A stretch of 64,000 nucleotides of DNA, from NCBI RefSeq assembly GCF_002261345.1, contig NZ_NEVT01000006.1, positions 1 through 64,000 of the forward strand. Reading direction: 5' to 3'. Of the stretch, positions 42,643-50,547 are shown piece by piece. Positions within the stretch are counted from its first letter, which is position 1; the number at the start of each line of letters is the position of its first letter. Origin of the DNA: Bordetella genomosp. 2. Lineage in GTDB: Bacteria > Pseudomonadota > Gammaproteobacteria > Burkholderiales > Burkholderiaceae_B. Below the pieces are notes generated by a model. That model was not told the DNA's origin, searched no databases, and saw only the letters and a list, made by a program, of their open reading frames with translations. A program made the position numbers and the translations under genes.

Positions 42643-43326
42643 ATGAAAGCTGTATTCCAGATCGAATCCGACGGCGCCGCGCGCACTGTCGAGGCCGATA
42701 TCCGCAACCTGGTCGTGGCCGGCTGGGCTGGCCGCGACCGCGCCGCCATCGAGCACCACATCGAAGAGCTGGCGGCGATCGGCGTGCCCCGTCCCAGCAG
42801 CGTGCCGCTGTTCTACCGCATCGCCGACAACCAGCTGACGCAGGCCGCGCGCATCCAGGCGGTGGGCGAGGCCTCGTCGGGCGAGGTCGAGACCTTCGTC
42901 TTCCGCGCCGCCGACGAACTGTATGTGAGCATTGCCTCGGACCATACCGACCGCAAGCTGGAGGCGCACAGCGTGGCGCTGTCCAAGCAGGTGTGCGCCA
43001 AGCCGGTGGGCACCGCCGCCTGGCGGCTGGCCGACGTGGCCGACTACTGGGACGAGCTGGTGATCCGTTCCTACATCGTCGAGGATGGCGCCGAGGTGCT
43101 GTACCAGGAAGGCACGCTGGCGTCGCTGCGCACGCCGGCCGAGCTGATCGCCGGCTATACGCAGGGCGCGCCGCTGCCCGAAGGCACCGGCATGACCTGC
43201 GGCACCGTGGCAGCCATTGGTGGCATCCGGCCGTCCGCCACCTTCATCATGGAGCTGGAGGATCCGCGCCGCCAGCGCGTCCTGCGCCACCGCTATGATG
43301 TCGAGGTGCTACCCGAGGTGGCCTGA
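42643..43326 (+). CDS. DUF2848 family protein
   Basis: A 227-residue soluble protein of the DUF2848 family, whose biochemical function is not established. Recognisable stretches are IEELAAIGVPRPSSVPLFYRI and SDHTDRKLEAHSVALSKQVC. It often lies next to amidases and transporters of carboxylates. Here it sits between a TRAP transporter and an amidase in one apparent operon, so it probably acts on the imported compound or its product. A GCAGGAA sequence precedes the ATG. Confidence 0.82.
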   Translation: MKAVFQIESDGAARTVEADIRNLVVAGWAGRDRAAIEHHIEELAAIGVPRPSSVPLFYRIADNQLTQAARIQAVGEASSGEVETFVFRAADELYVSIASDHTDRKLEAHSVALSKQVCAKPVGTAAWRLADVADYWDELVIRSYIVEDGAEVLYQEGTLASLRTPAELIAGYTQGAPLPEGTGMTCGTVAAIGGIRPSATFIMELEDPRRQRVLRHRYDVEVLPEVA

Positions 43327-43387
43327 GCGCCGCCCGGCCCGGCCCGATTCACCGCCATACCTGCCGCCGCCGCGGCGCGAGGATCCT

Positions 43388-44734
43388 ATGCTTGCCACCC
43401 TTAACGACACTGCCGCCTCCCTGCGGGAGGGGCGTACCAGCTCTATCGAATTGACCGAAGCCGCGCTGGCGCGCGCCGCCGATCCGGCCGGCGAGGGCGC
43501 GCGCGTGTTCACGCGCGTGTATGCCGAGCAAGCGCGCGCGGCCGCGCGCGCCGCCGATACGCTGCGCGCCGCCGGGCTGGCGCGCTCGCCCATCGACGGC
43601 CTGCCCATTTCCATCAAGGACCTGTTCGACGTGGCGGGCGAGACCACCCTGGCCGGCTCCGTGGCGCGCCAGGGCGAGCCCGCGGCGGACGAACATGCCG
43701 TGGTGGTGCAGCGCCTGCTGGCGGCCGGCGCCGTCATCGTCGGCCGCACCAACATGGTCGAGTTCGCCTATTCGGGGCTGGGCGTCAACCCGCACTATGG
43801 CACGCCGCGCAATCCGTGGGACCGCGCCGCCGGCCGTATTCCGGGCGGCTCGTCGTCGGGCGCGGCGGTGTCGGTCACCGACGGCATGGCCGTCGGCGCC
43901 ATCGGCTCGGACACGGGCGGCTCGGTGCGCATCCCGGCGGCGCTGTGCGGCCTGGCCGGCTTCAAGCCGAGCGCCTGGCGCGTGCCCATGGCCGGCGTGC
44001 TGCCGCTGTCGACCAGCCTCGATTCGATCGGTCCGCTGGCGCCCACGGTACGCTGCTGCGCCACCCTGGACGCCATCCTGGCCGGCGACGCGGTCGAGCC
44101 GTGGCAGCCCGCCGCGCTGCGCGGGCTGCGCCTGGCCGTGCCGACCACCCTGGCGCTGGACGGCATGGACAAGCATGTGGCGGCGGCGTTCGACGCCGCC
44201 ATCGCGCGCCTGTCGGCCGCTGGCGCGCTGGTCGACGAGATCGAGGTGCCCGAGTTCGCCCAGTTGGCCGCCATCAATGCGAAGGGCGGTTTCACCGCCG
44301 CCGAGGCCTGGGCCTGGCACCGCGACCTGATCGCGCGCGCCGCCGACCGCTATGACCCGCGCGTGGTGTCGCGCATCCGGCGCGGACAGGACATGTCGGC
44401 GGCCGACTACCTCGACCTGCTCGACGCGCGCGAGGCCTGGGTGGCGGCGGTGGAACACCGCATCGCCGGCTACGACGCGCTGGCGCTGCCCACGGTGCCC
44501 GTGGCGGCGCCCACCATCGCCGAGGTCAGCGCGAGCGACGAGGCCTACTACGCCGCCAACGGGCTGATCCTGCGCAATCCGACCCTGATCAACTTCCTGG
44601 ACGGCTGCGCCGTGTCGGTGCCATGCCATGCCGCCGGCACGGCGCCGGCCGGGCTGATGATCGCCGGCGCCAATGGCGCCGACCGGCGCATCCTGGCGAT
44701 CGGCATGGCCGTCGAGGACCTGCTCCGTTCTTGA
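43388..44734 (+). CDS. Amidase signature family amidase
   Basis: A 448-residue hydrolase with the complete Ser-cisSer-Lys catalytic set: Lys77 in [13 protein letters not shown], the cis-Ser in the GGSSSG loop (155-157), and Ser179 in [16 protein letters not shown]. It cleaves a carboxamide to an acid and ammonia or amine; the substrate is unknown. It lies 61 bases after the DUF2848 gene and 58 before the DUF1445 gene, in the same apparent operon as a TRAP transporter. The start at 43388 is chosen because sequence upstream is out of character for the family. Confidence 0.93.
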   Translation: MLATLNDTAASLREGRTSSIELTEAALARAADPAGEGARVFTRVYAEQARAAARAADTLRAAGLARSPIDGLPISIKDLFDVAGETTLAGSVARQGEPAADEHAVVVQRLLAAGAVIVGRTNMVEFAYSGLGVNPHYGTPRNPWDRAAGRIPGGSSSGAAVSVTDGMAVGAIGSDTGGSVRIPAALCGLAGFKPSAWRVPMAGVLPLSTSLDSIGPLAPTVRCCATLDAILAGDAVEPWQPAALRGLRLAVPTTLALDGMDKHVAAAFDAAIARLSAAGALVDEIEVPEFAQLAAINAKGGFTAAEAWAWHRDLIARAADRYDPRVVSRIRRGQDMSAADYLDLLDAREAWVAAVEHRIAGYDALALPTVPVAAPTIAEVSASDEAYYAANGLILRNPTLINFLDGCAVSVPCHAAGTAPAGLMIAGANGADRRILAIGMAVEDLLRS

Positions 44735-44792
44735 TCCTGTCCATTTATCGGCGGCGCGCGGCCCCGGCGGCCGGCGCCGCGGGGACCGCCAC

Positions 44793-45587
44793 ATGACCCA
44801 CTTTCCTGAACCCGGCGCCGCGTACCGCGCGCGCCTCGATGCGCGCGCCGGCCGCCTGGCCGGCCCCACCGCCAACATCGCCCCCGGCCACGTGCAGGCC
44901 AACCTGGCCATCCTGCCGGCCGGCGTGGCGGCCGATTTCCTGCGCTTCTGCCAGCGCAATCCCAAGCCATGCCCGCTGCTGGCCGTGTCCGAGCCGGGCG
45001 ACCCGTCCTTGCCCGGCCTGGGGCGGGACATCGACGTGCGCAGCGACATCCCGCGCTATCGCGTGTGGCGCGACGGCGAACTGGTGGACGAGCCCACCGA
45101 CGTGCGGGACCTGTGGCGCGACGACCTGGTCGCCTTCCTGATCGGCTGCTCGTTCTCGTTCGAGGAAGCGATGCTGGAAAACGGGCTGCCGGTCCGGCAT
45201 ATCGAGCAGGGCTGCAATGTGCCCATGTACCGCACCTCCATTCCCACCTTGCCGGCCGGGCCGTTCCAGGGCCCGCTGGTGGTGTCCATGCGGCCGCTCA
45301 AGGCGGCCGATGCGATCCGCGCGATCCAGGTGACCTCGCGCTTCCCGTCGGTGCATGGCGCGCCCGTGCACCTGGGCGACCCGGCCGAGATCGGCATTGC
45401 CGACATCGGCCGGCCCGACTATGGCGACCCGGTTGAAATCCGCGCCGGCGAGATGCCGGTATTCTGGGCCTGCGGCGTGACCCCCCAGTCGGTCGTGGCG
45501 GCCGTGCGCCCGGCATTCTGCATCACGCACGCGCCCGGGCATATGCTGGTCACCGACCTGCTCAACAGCCGCATGGCGGTGCTGTAG
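44793..45587 (+). CDS. DUF1445/UPF0317 family protein (putative hydro-lyase, D-glutamate cyclase related)
   Basis: A 264-residue protein of the UPF0317/DUF1445 family. Conserved segments visible are [37 protein letters not shown], and [11 protein letters not shown]. The motif [13 protein letters not shown] lies near the end. Family members are annotated as putative hydro-lyases, and the mammalian mitochondrial relative is a D-glutamate cyclase producing 5-oxo-D-proline. The bacterial role is not established. It ends the TRAP-DUF2848-amidase-DUF1445 operon and is followed by two palindromic repeats. Confidence 0.85.
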   Translation: MTHFPEPGAAYRARLDARAGRLAGPTANIAPGHVQANLAILPAGVAADFLRFCQRNPKPCPLLAVSEPGDPSLPGLGRDIDVRSDIPRYRVWRDGELVDEPTDVRDLWRDDLVAFLIGCSFSFEEAMLENGLPVRHIEQGCNVPMYRTSIPTLPAGPFQGPLVVSMRPLKAADAIRAIQVTSRFPSVHGAPVHLGDPAEIGIADIGRPDYGDPVEIRAGEMPVFWACGVTPQSVVAAVRPAFCITHAPGHMLVTDLLNSRMAVL

Positions 45588-45607
45588 CGGGGATGAATCC
45601 TGATGTC

Positions 45608-45641
45608 AGGTGTCAGACACCCCATGGGGTGTCTGACACCT
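45608..45641. repeat. Perfect 34-bp palindromic repeat
   Basis: AGGTGTCAGACACCCC (45608-45623) is followed by AT and its exact complement (45626-45641). It lies 20 bases after the DUF1445 stop. It is the first of two copies in this convergent gap and belongs to the same family as the repeats near 19.7 and 57.7 kb. Confidence 0.85.
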
Positions 45642-45671
45642 CAGCGAAATCAAGCCGCGCCCGATGCATGG

Positions 45672-45706
45672 CAGGTGTCAGACACCCACAAGGTGTCTGA
45701 CACCTG
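45672..45706. repeat. Palindromic repeat, 15-bp stem
   Basis: CAGGTGTCAGACACC (45672-45686) pairs with 45692-45706 around a 5-base loop. It is almost identical in its arms to the copy at 45608 and lies 30 bases from it, suggesting tandem duplication of the element. Confidence 0.85.
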
Positions 45707-45722
45707 GGCCCCAAGCACCGGC

Positions 45723-45751
45723 AAAAAAAACGGGGCGCGAGGCCCCGTTTT
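45723..45751 (-). terminator. Intrinsic terminator of the porin gene
   Basis: On the minus strand AAAACGGGGC, a 5-base loop and GCCCCGTTTT (stem 45751-45727) run into eight T residues (45730-45723). It begins 19 bases after the porin stop codon and is a textbook intrinsic terminator. Confidence 0.9.
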
Positions 45752-45769
45752 CCTGGCGCCGGGTCCGGC

Positions 45770-46828
45770 TCAGAAAATGTGGCGGAAGCCCACGGCCGCG
45801 CCGACCTGGCTGCCGCTGCCGGCGATCTCGTCGCGGGCGGCATCCTTGACCTTGTTGTAGTCGACCGTGGCGTACACCTGCGAACGCTTGGACAAGGCGT
45901 ATTCGGCCACGCCCACCAGCGCGTAGCGCTTGCCCTTGTCGCCCGATTCGACCACGTTCTTGCTGCGGTCATAGTAGGCCGCGCCGGTCAGCGCCCAGCG
46001 CGGGGTCGCATTCCAGGTCACGCCGGCGAAATAGCCGTCGTCCTTGCGGTCCAGCCCGGGCACCGGCGTGCCGCCCATGACGGCGTTGACGAAGCCGGTC
46101 TCGTCGCGGCCGTTGAAGTAGCCCAGGAATACCTTGGCGCTCTCGAACTGGTACGAGGCGTTCAGGTTCCAGACGCGCTGGCGGTCTTCGGAGTTGCTGT
46201 CCGAATACGTATGCTGGTAGGCGCCGCCCACGGCGAACTGGCCGAAGGTGTAGCGCAGCGATGCGCCGTACTGCGAACCGACCTTGTGGTCGTCGTAGTC
46301 TTCGCCATTGGCATAGGACAGCACCAGCGCCAGGTCGCCCAGCGTGTTGGCGTAGGTGACCATGTTGCTGGTGCGCACCCGCGACATGGCGGCCGGCAAC
46401 CAGGCGTTCTGATCATAATTGCCCACGGTCAGCGGGTCGAAGTGGTCGGCCAGCAGGTTGAACATGGGCGTGTTCTGCAAGCCCAGGGTCAGCGAGCCGA
46501 TGGCGCCGCCGTCCAGGCCCAGGTAGGCCAGGCGGCTGAACGACTTGTCCGGATCCGAACCGGTGCCGTTCTGCAGGTTGATGCCGTTTTCCAGGCGGAA
46601 GAAGGCCTTCATGCCATCGCCCAGGTCCTCGGTGCCGCGCAAGCCCCAGCGGCTGTTCGAGATGGCGCCGTTGGCCAGCCCGAAGCGGCTGCCGTCATCC
46701 TGGCTGCCGCGGCTGAGATAGCGCATGCTGATGTCGGCGATGCCGTACAGCGTGACGCTGGTTTCGGCCGCGGCGCTGCCGGCGGCCAGGCTGCCCAGGA
46801 CGAGCAGCGCCATAGCGGTTTTCTTCAT
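45770..46828 (-). CDS. Outer membrane porin (Gram-negative porin family)
   Basis: A 352-residue outer-membrane beta-barrel. The signal peptide (about 1-21, MKKTAMALLVLGSLAAGSAA) is followed by ETSVTLYGIADISMRYLSRG, the standard first strand of beta-proteobacterial trimeric porins, and the protein ends in GFRHIF with the C-terminal Phe needed for BAM insertion. RGTEDLGDGMKAFFRLENG is the usual early motif. It follows the minus-strand TRAP genes by 144 bases and may provide the outer-membrane route for the same solute. The start at 46828 has GGAGG upstream, which is better than the open frame seven codons earlier. Confidence 0.93.
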   Translation of the reverse strand: MKKTAMALLVLGSLAAGSAAAETSVTLYGIADISMRYLSRGSQDDGSRFGLANGAISNSRWGLRGTEDLGDGMKAFFRLENGINLQNGTGSDPDKSFSRLAYLGLDGGAIGSLTLGLQNTPMFNLLADHFDPLTVGNYDQNAWLPAAMSRVRTSNMVTYANTLGDLALVLSYANGEDYDDHKVGSQYGASLRYTFGQFAVGGAYQHTYSDSNSEDRQRVWNLNASYQFESAKVFLGYFNGRDETGFVNAVMGGTPVPGLDRKDDGYFAGVTWNATPRWALTGAAYYDRSKNVVESGDKGKRYALVGVAEYALSKRSQVYATVDYNKVKDAARDEIAGSGSQVGAAVGFRHIF

Positions 46829-46929
46829 TGCGTGTTTCCTCCCGTACAACTTCTTTTCCCCCCGGCTCGTGGCCGGGCAGTGATGCCGGTGGCGGGATGC
46901 GGATCTGCGCCACGCCCCCGGCGAACAAT

Positions 46930-46954
46930 GCGCCCGCCGTTGGCCGGCGGGCGC
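46930..46954 (-). terminator. Strong hairpin between dctM and the porin gene
   Basis: A 10-bp GC stem, GCGCCCGCCG (46930-46939) with its complement at 46945-46954 and a 5-base loop, lies 19 bases after the dctM stop. Only ATTGTT follows on the minus strand, so partial termination or mRNA processing is as likely as full termination. It separates transporter and porin expression. Confidence 0.45.
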
Positions 46955-46972
46955 GCCTTCTTGAGTGCTTTT

Positions 46973-48274
46973 CTACATGCGCATGTGCTGGGGCAGCCAG
47001 GTGGCGATGCCGGGCACCAGGTACAGCAGCAGCACGGCGACGATCATCAGGACGAACATCGGCAGCGATGCGCGGGCGATGTAGGGCAGCTCGCGTCCGG
47101 TCATGCCGGACAGCACGAACAGGTTGAATCCGACCGGCGGCGTGATCTGGGCCATTTCGACCACGAACACCACGAAGATGCCGAACCAGATCAGGTCGAT
47201 GCCGGCCGCCTGCACCGTGGGCAGCAGCACGCCCATGGTCAGCACCACGATCGAGATGCCGTCCAGGAAGCAGCCCAGCACGATGAAGAAGGCCATCAGC
47301 GCCATCACCAGCCAGAACTGCGACAGCCCCAGGCCGCCGATCCATTCGGCCAGCGCGCGCGGCAGGCCGATATAGCCCATCGACAGGGTCAGGAACTGGG
47401 CGCCGGCCAGGATGAGCGCGATCATGCAGTACAGGCGGGTGGCGCCCATCAGCGACTGGATGAAGGTCCGGGCCGATAACGAGCCCTGCACCGCCGAGAG
47501 GATCAACGCCCCGACCACGCCGATGGCGGCGGCCTCGGTGGCGGTGGCGATGCCGGCGTAGATCGAGCCCAGCACCGCGGCGATCAGCAGCAGCACCGGG
47601 ATCAGGTGGCGGGACTGGTACAGCTTCTGCATCACCGTCATGTGCCGGTCGGCCGCCGGGACCTGGCCGGGATTGCGCAGCGCCCACCAGGCGATATAGC
47701 CCATGAACAGCCCGGCCAGCAGGATGCCCGGCACGATGCCGGCGATGAACAGCCGCGCGATCGAGACATCGGCCGCCACGCCGTAGACGATCATGATGAT
47801 CGACGGCGGGATCAGCAGGCCCAGCGTGCCGGCGCCTGACAGCGTGCCCAGCACCTTGTCTTCCGGATAGCCGCGCCGCTTGAGCTCCGGGATGGTCATC
47901 TTGCCCACCGTGGCGCAGGTGGCCGCCGAGGATCCCGATACCGCCGCGAAAATGGCGCAACCGATCACATTGGTGTGCAGCAGCCGCCCGGGCAGGCGGT
48001 TGAGCCAGGGCGCCAGGCCCTTGAACAGGTCCTCGGACAGCCGCGTGCGGAACAGGATCTCGCCCATCCACAGGAACAGCGGCAGGGCGGTCAGGGTCCA
48101 GCTCGAGGCGGCGCCCCAGATGGTGACGGCCATGGCGTCGCCGGCCGGCCGGCTGGAGAAGATCTCCATGCCGATCCAGGCCGTGCCCGCCAGTGTCAGG
48201 CCGACCCAGACGCCGCAGCCCAGCAGGGCGAAAATGGAGACGACCAGCAGGGTGATGACCAGGACTTCATTCAT
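46973..48274 (-). CDS. TRAP transporter large permease (DctM type)
   Basis: A 433-residue permease with about 12 hydrophobic helices, second DctM in the window. Family motifs include SWTLTALPLFLWMGEILFRT, AAVSGSSAATCATVGKMTIPEL, quoted in part, and LGLLIPPSIIMIVYGV. Its start overlaps the dctQ stop by eight bases. Sequence details differ from the DctM at 41316, so the two systems are paralogues with probably different substrates. Order on the strand is dctP, dctQ, dctM, porin. Confidence 0.93.
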   Translation of the reverse strand: MNEVLVITLLVVSIFALLGCGVWVGLTLAGTAWIGMEIFSSRPAGDAMAVTIWGAASSWTLTALPLFLWMGEILFRTRLSEDLFKGLAPWLNRLPGRLLHTNVIGCAIFAAVSGSSAATCATVGKMTIPELKRRGYPEDKVLGTLSGAGTLGLLIPPSIIMIVYGVAADVSIARLFIAGIVPGILLAGLFMGYIAWWALRNPGQVPAADRHMTVMQKLYQSRHLIPVLLLIAAVLGSIYAGIATATEAAAIGVVGALILSAVQGSLSARTFIQSLMGATRLYCMIALILAGAQFLTLSMGYIGLPRALAEWIGGLGLSQFWLVMALMAFFIVLGCFLDGISIVVLTMGVLLPTVQAAGIDLIWFGIFVVFVVEMAQITPPVGFNLFVLSGMTGRELPYIARASLPMFVLMIVAVLLLYLVPGIATWLPQHMRM

Positions 48275-48767
48275 GGGTTTGCTGCGAGGAGGGGGCGGGC
48301 AGGCCGCGCAGGCGGCGCACCAGTTCGTCGACCACGGACACCAGGAACAGGACGGTGCCCACCGCCATGCTGATCTGCGGGATCCACAGCGGCGTGGCGT
48401 CGTTGGCGGTGGAAATGTCGTTGTAGAGGTGGGAGTCGTGCACCAGCTTGATGCTGAACCAGGCGAAGGCCGCCGCCAGCACCGTGGCCACCGCCAGGGC
48501 GAAGAGGTCGAGCCGGCGGCCGCCGCGCTCGGCCAGCGAGTTCAGCAGCAGGGTCACGCGGATGTGCTCGCCGTGCTTGAAGGTGCTGGCCAGCGCCAGG
48601 AAGCCCGCGGCGGCCATGAAATAGCCGGCGTAGGCGTCGGTGCCGGGAATGTTCCAGCCCATCTGGCGGGCGATGATGGCGGCCAGCACGGAGACCAGCA
48701 CGCCGATCATGCACAGGCCGGCCAACAGGCCGGCCGCGTTATACAGCGTATCGAGGAAACGGCGCAT
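48267..48767 (-). CDS. TRAP transporter small permease (DctQ type)
   Basis: A 166-residue membrane protein with four hydrophobic segments, the usual DctQ size. It reads LYNAAGLLAGLCMIGVLVSV in the first helix and YAGYFMAAAGFLALASTFKH in the second, then the charged motif GEHIRVTLLLN. It forms the QM complex with the overlapping dctM product. Only six bases separate it from dctP, so the three genes form one operon. Confidence 0.9.
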   Translation of the reverse strand: MRRFLDTLYNAAGLLAGLCMIGVLVSVLAAIIARQMGWNIPGTDAYAGYFMAAAGFLALASTFKHGEHIRVTLLLNSLAERGGRRLDLFALAVATVLAAAFAWFSIKLVHDSHLYNDISTANDATPLWIPQISMAVGTVLFLVSVVDELVRRLRGLPAPSSQQTHE

Positions 48768-48773
48768 GCGGGC

Positions 48774-49748
48774 CTACATCTTGCGGTAGGCTTCGACCAT
48801 GGCCTTGCCGTCGTCGCCCGAGCGCTCCAGCCATTCGTCGATCATGCGCTCGCCGACCTTGGTCATGCCCGACTGCAGCTCCGGCGTCGGCGTGATGATC
48901 TGCAGGCCGTTCTTGGTCAGTTCCTGCTGGTACCACTTGTTCTTTTCTTCCGACATCTTCCAGCCGCGCTCCTCGGCCTGCGCGCCGGCCTTCTTCAGCG
49001 CGTCCTGGGTGGCCGGGTCGAGCGCGTCGAAGGCCTTCTTGTTGACGATGACGGCGTTCTTGGGCAGCCAAGCCTGGGTGTCGTACCACTTCTTGATGTA
49101 TTCGTAGGTCTTGGTGTCGTAGCCGGTCGAGGCCGACGACATGTACGAATCGATCACGCCGGTGGCCATGGCCTGGGCCAGCTCGGCCTGTTGCACGGTG
49201 ACGGGCTGCGCGCCCACCAGCTCGGCGATCTTGGCGGTGACCGGGCTGTAGGCGCGCCATTTCAGGCCCTTCAGGTCCTCGACCTTGTTCAGTTCCTTGT
49301 TGGCGAAGATGCCCTGCGGTGGCCAGGCCACGGCGTACAGCAGCATCATGCCTTGCGACGCCAGCTTCTTTTCGAGGTACGGCTTCTGGGCCTGGTACAG
49401 CTTGTACGACGCCTGGTAGCCGGTCGCCAGGAAAGGCAGGCCGTCCAGCGCGTAGACCGGATCCTCGTTGGCGTAGTTGGTCAGCAGGATCTCGCCGATC
49501 TGGGCCTGGTTGCCTTGCACGGCGCGCTTGATCTCGGGCGCCTTGTACAGCGACGCATTGTTGTGCAGGGTGATCTTGAGCTTGCCGTCCGACAGACTGT
49601 CGACCTCTTTGATGAACGTGGTCAGGTTCTCGACGTGGAAGTTGCTGGCCGGATAGGCGCTGGGCAGGTCCCAGGTGGTCTGGGCCATGGCGCCGGCGCT
49701 GAATGCGATGGCGAAGCTGCCGGCCAGCACGGAAAGGGTCTTGTTCAT
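48774..49748 (-). CDS. TRAP transporter periplasmic solute-binding protein (DctP type)
   Basis: A 324-residue periplasmic binding protein. The signal peptide (about 1-22) ends GAMAQ. The DctP features are clear: FIKEVDSLSDGKLKITLHNN, KRAVQGNQAQIGEILLTNYA and VEDLKGLKWRAYSPVTAKIAEL, in part. The carboxylate-binding arginine is expected in the KWRAYS segment. The start at 49748 follows AAGGA and gives a good signal peptide. The gene is divergent from the MarR-like regulator by 231 bases, so that regulator may control it as well as the downstream oxoprolinase. Confidence 0.92.
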   Translation of the reverse strand: MNKTLSVLAGSFAIAFSAGAMAQTTWDLPSAYPASNFHVENLTTFIKEVDSLSDGKLKITLHNNASLYKAPEIKRAVQGNQAQIGEILLTNYANEDPVYALDGLPFLATGYQASYKLYQAQKPYLEKKLASQGMMLLYAVAWPPQGIFANKELNKVEDLKGLKWRAYSPVTAKIAELVGAQPVTVQQAELAQAMATGVIDSYMSSASTGYDTKTYEYIKKWYDTQAWLPKNAVIVNKKAFDALDPATQDALKKAGAQAEERGWKMSEEKNKWYQQELTKNGLQIITPTPELQSGMTKVGERMIDEWLERSGDDGKAMVEAYRKM

Positions 49749-49924
49749 ATGAGGTCCTTCTGGGCGTATTGGAGTCACGGACGCGTCCCGCGCATCGCGC
49801 GGTGGACGGGACGCGCCGTCGCAATGTCACAAACCGTGCAATTCTAAGTCGCGCCGATCGCCCGAAGGTCCGGGAAAGTCCGGCGTACGGGTAATTCCTA
49901 GGAGGCTGATTTTTAATTTTTATT

Positions 49925-49957
49925 GATGAAACGTTTATAAATTATTAATATTTCATC
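49925..49957. promoter_or_regulatory. AT-rich inverted repeat, possible operator/promoter of the MarR-like gene
   Basis: GATGAAA (49925-49931) and TTTCATC (49951-49957) flank a 19-base AT-only-rich core containing TATAAATTATTAATA. The stretch from about 49910 to 49960 is far more AT-rich than anything around it. It lies 23 bases before the GTG start and probably combines the promoter with a dimer binding site. Confidence 0.45.
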
Positions 49958-49979
49958 CGTATCGATTCCCGGAGCCGTC

Positions 49980-50489
49980 GTGAACGCCCATCTCATCGCC
50001 TCGTCCGCGCACCTGGCCAGCGGCCGCGCGCCCGACCTGTCGGAAGTGGAATTCGGCCTGATGATCGCCGGCCACGCCTTCGACCGCTGGACCGTGCGTT
50101 GCATGGCCGCCGCGGGCCTGCCGGACCTCACCGCCACGGACGTGATGGTGATGCACCACGTGTACCACCGCCAGCGCAGCAAGAAGCTGGCCGACATCTG
50201 CTTCACGCTCAATGTCGAGGACACCCACATCGTCAACTATTCGCTGAAAAAGCTCGAGCGGCTGGGCATCGTGGCCGGCGAGCGCAGCGGCAAAGAGGTG
50301 TTCTACAGCGTCACGGAGCAGGGCGCGGGTTTCATCAAGCGCTATGCCGAGATTCGCGAGCAATGCCTGATCGACGGCCTCGAGGCCGGCGCCGGCGCGG
50401 GCGTCGAATTCACGCGGCAATTGGCCAAGACCCTGCGCGCCCTGTCGGGGCTGTACGACCAGGCGGCGCGCGCGGCCACCTCGCTATGA
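49980..50489 (+). CDS. MarR-like winged-helix regulator
   Basis: A 169-residue winged-helix protein related to MarR. After an N-terminal dimer helix, the DNA-binding region (about 55-120) reads [21 protein letters not shown], quoted in part, then the wing [21 protein letters not shown]. The C-terminal helices complete the dimer interface. It starts with GTG at 49980, five bases after GGAG. It precedes the 5-oxoprolinase gene by 58 bases on the same strand, and the TRAP dctP gene is divergent, so it may respond to an imported lactam or carboxylate. Confidence 0.85.
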   Translation: MNAHLIASSAHLASGRAPDLSEVEFGLMIAGHAFDRWTVRCMAAAGLPDLTATDVMVMHHVYHRQRSKKLADICFTLNVEDTHIVNYSLKKLERLGIVAGERSGKEVFYSVTEQGAGFIKRYAEIREQCLIDGLEAGAGAGVEFTRQLAKTLRALSGLYDQAARAATSL

Positions 50490-50547
50490 CTTTCTCGCGG
50501 CCGGCCGCCGCCCGCGCCGCGCCGTTCTTTCCCTTTTCGAGGACACT

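Noticed and set aside
47472-47479. Exact GCCGATAA sigma-28 -10 match
   Set aside because: It lies inside the dctM coding sequence on the opposite strand with no flagellar gene downstream; a chance match.
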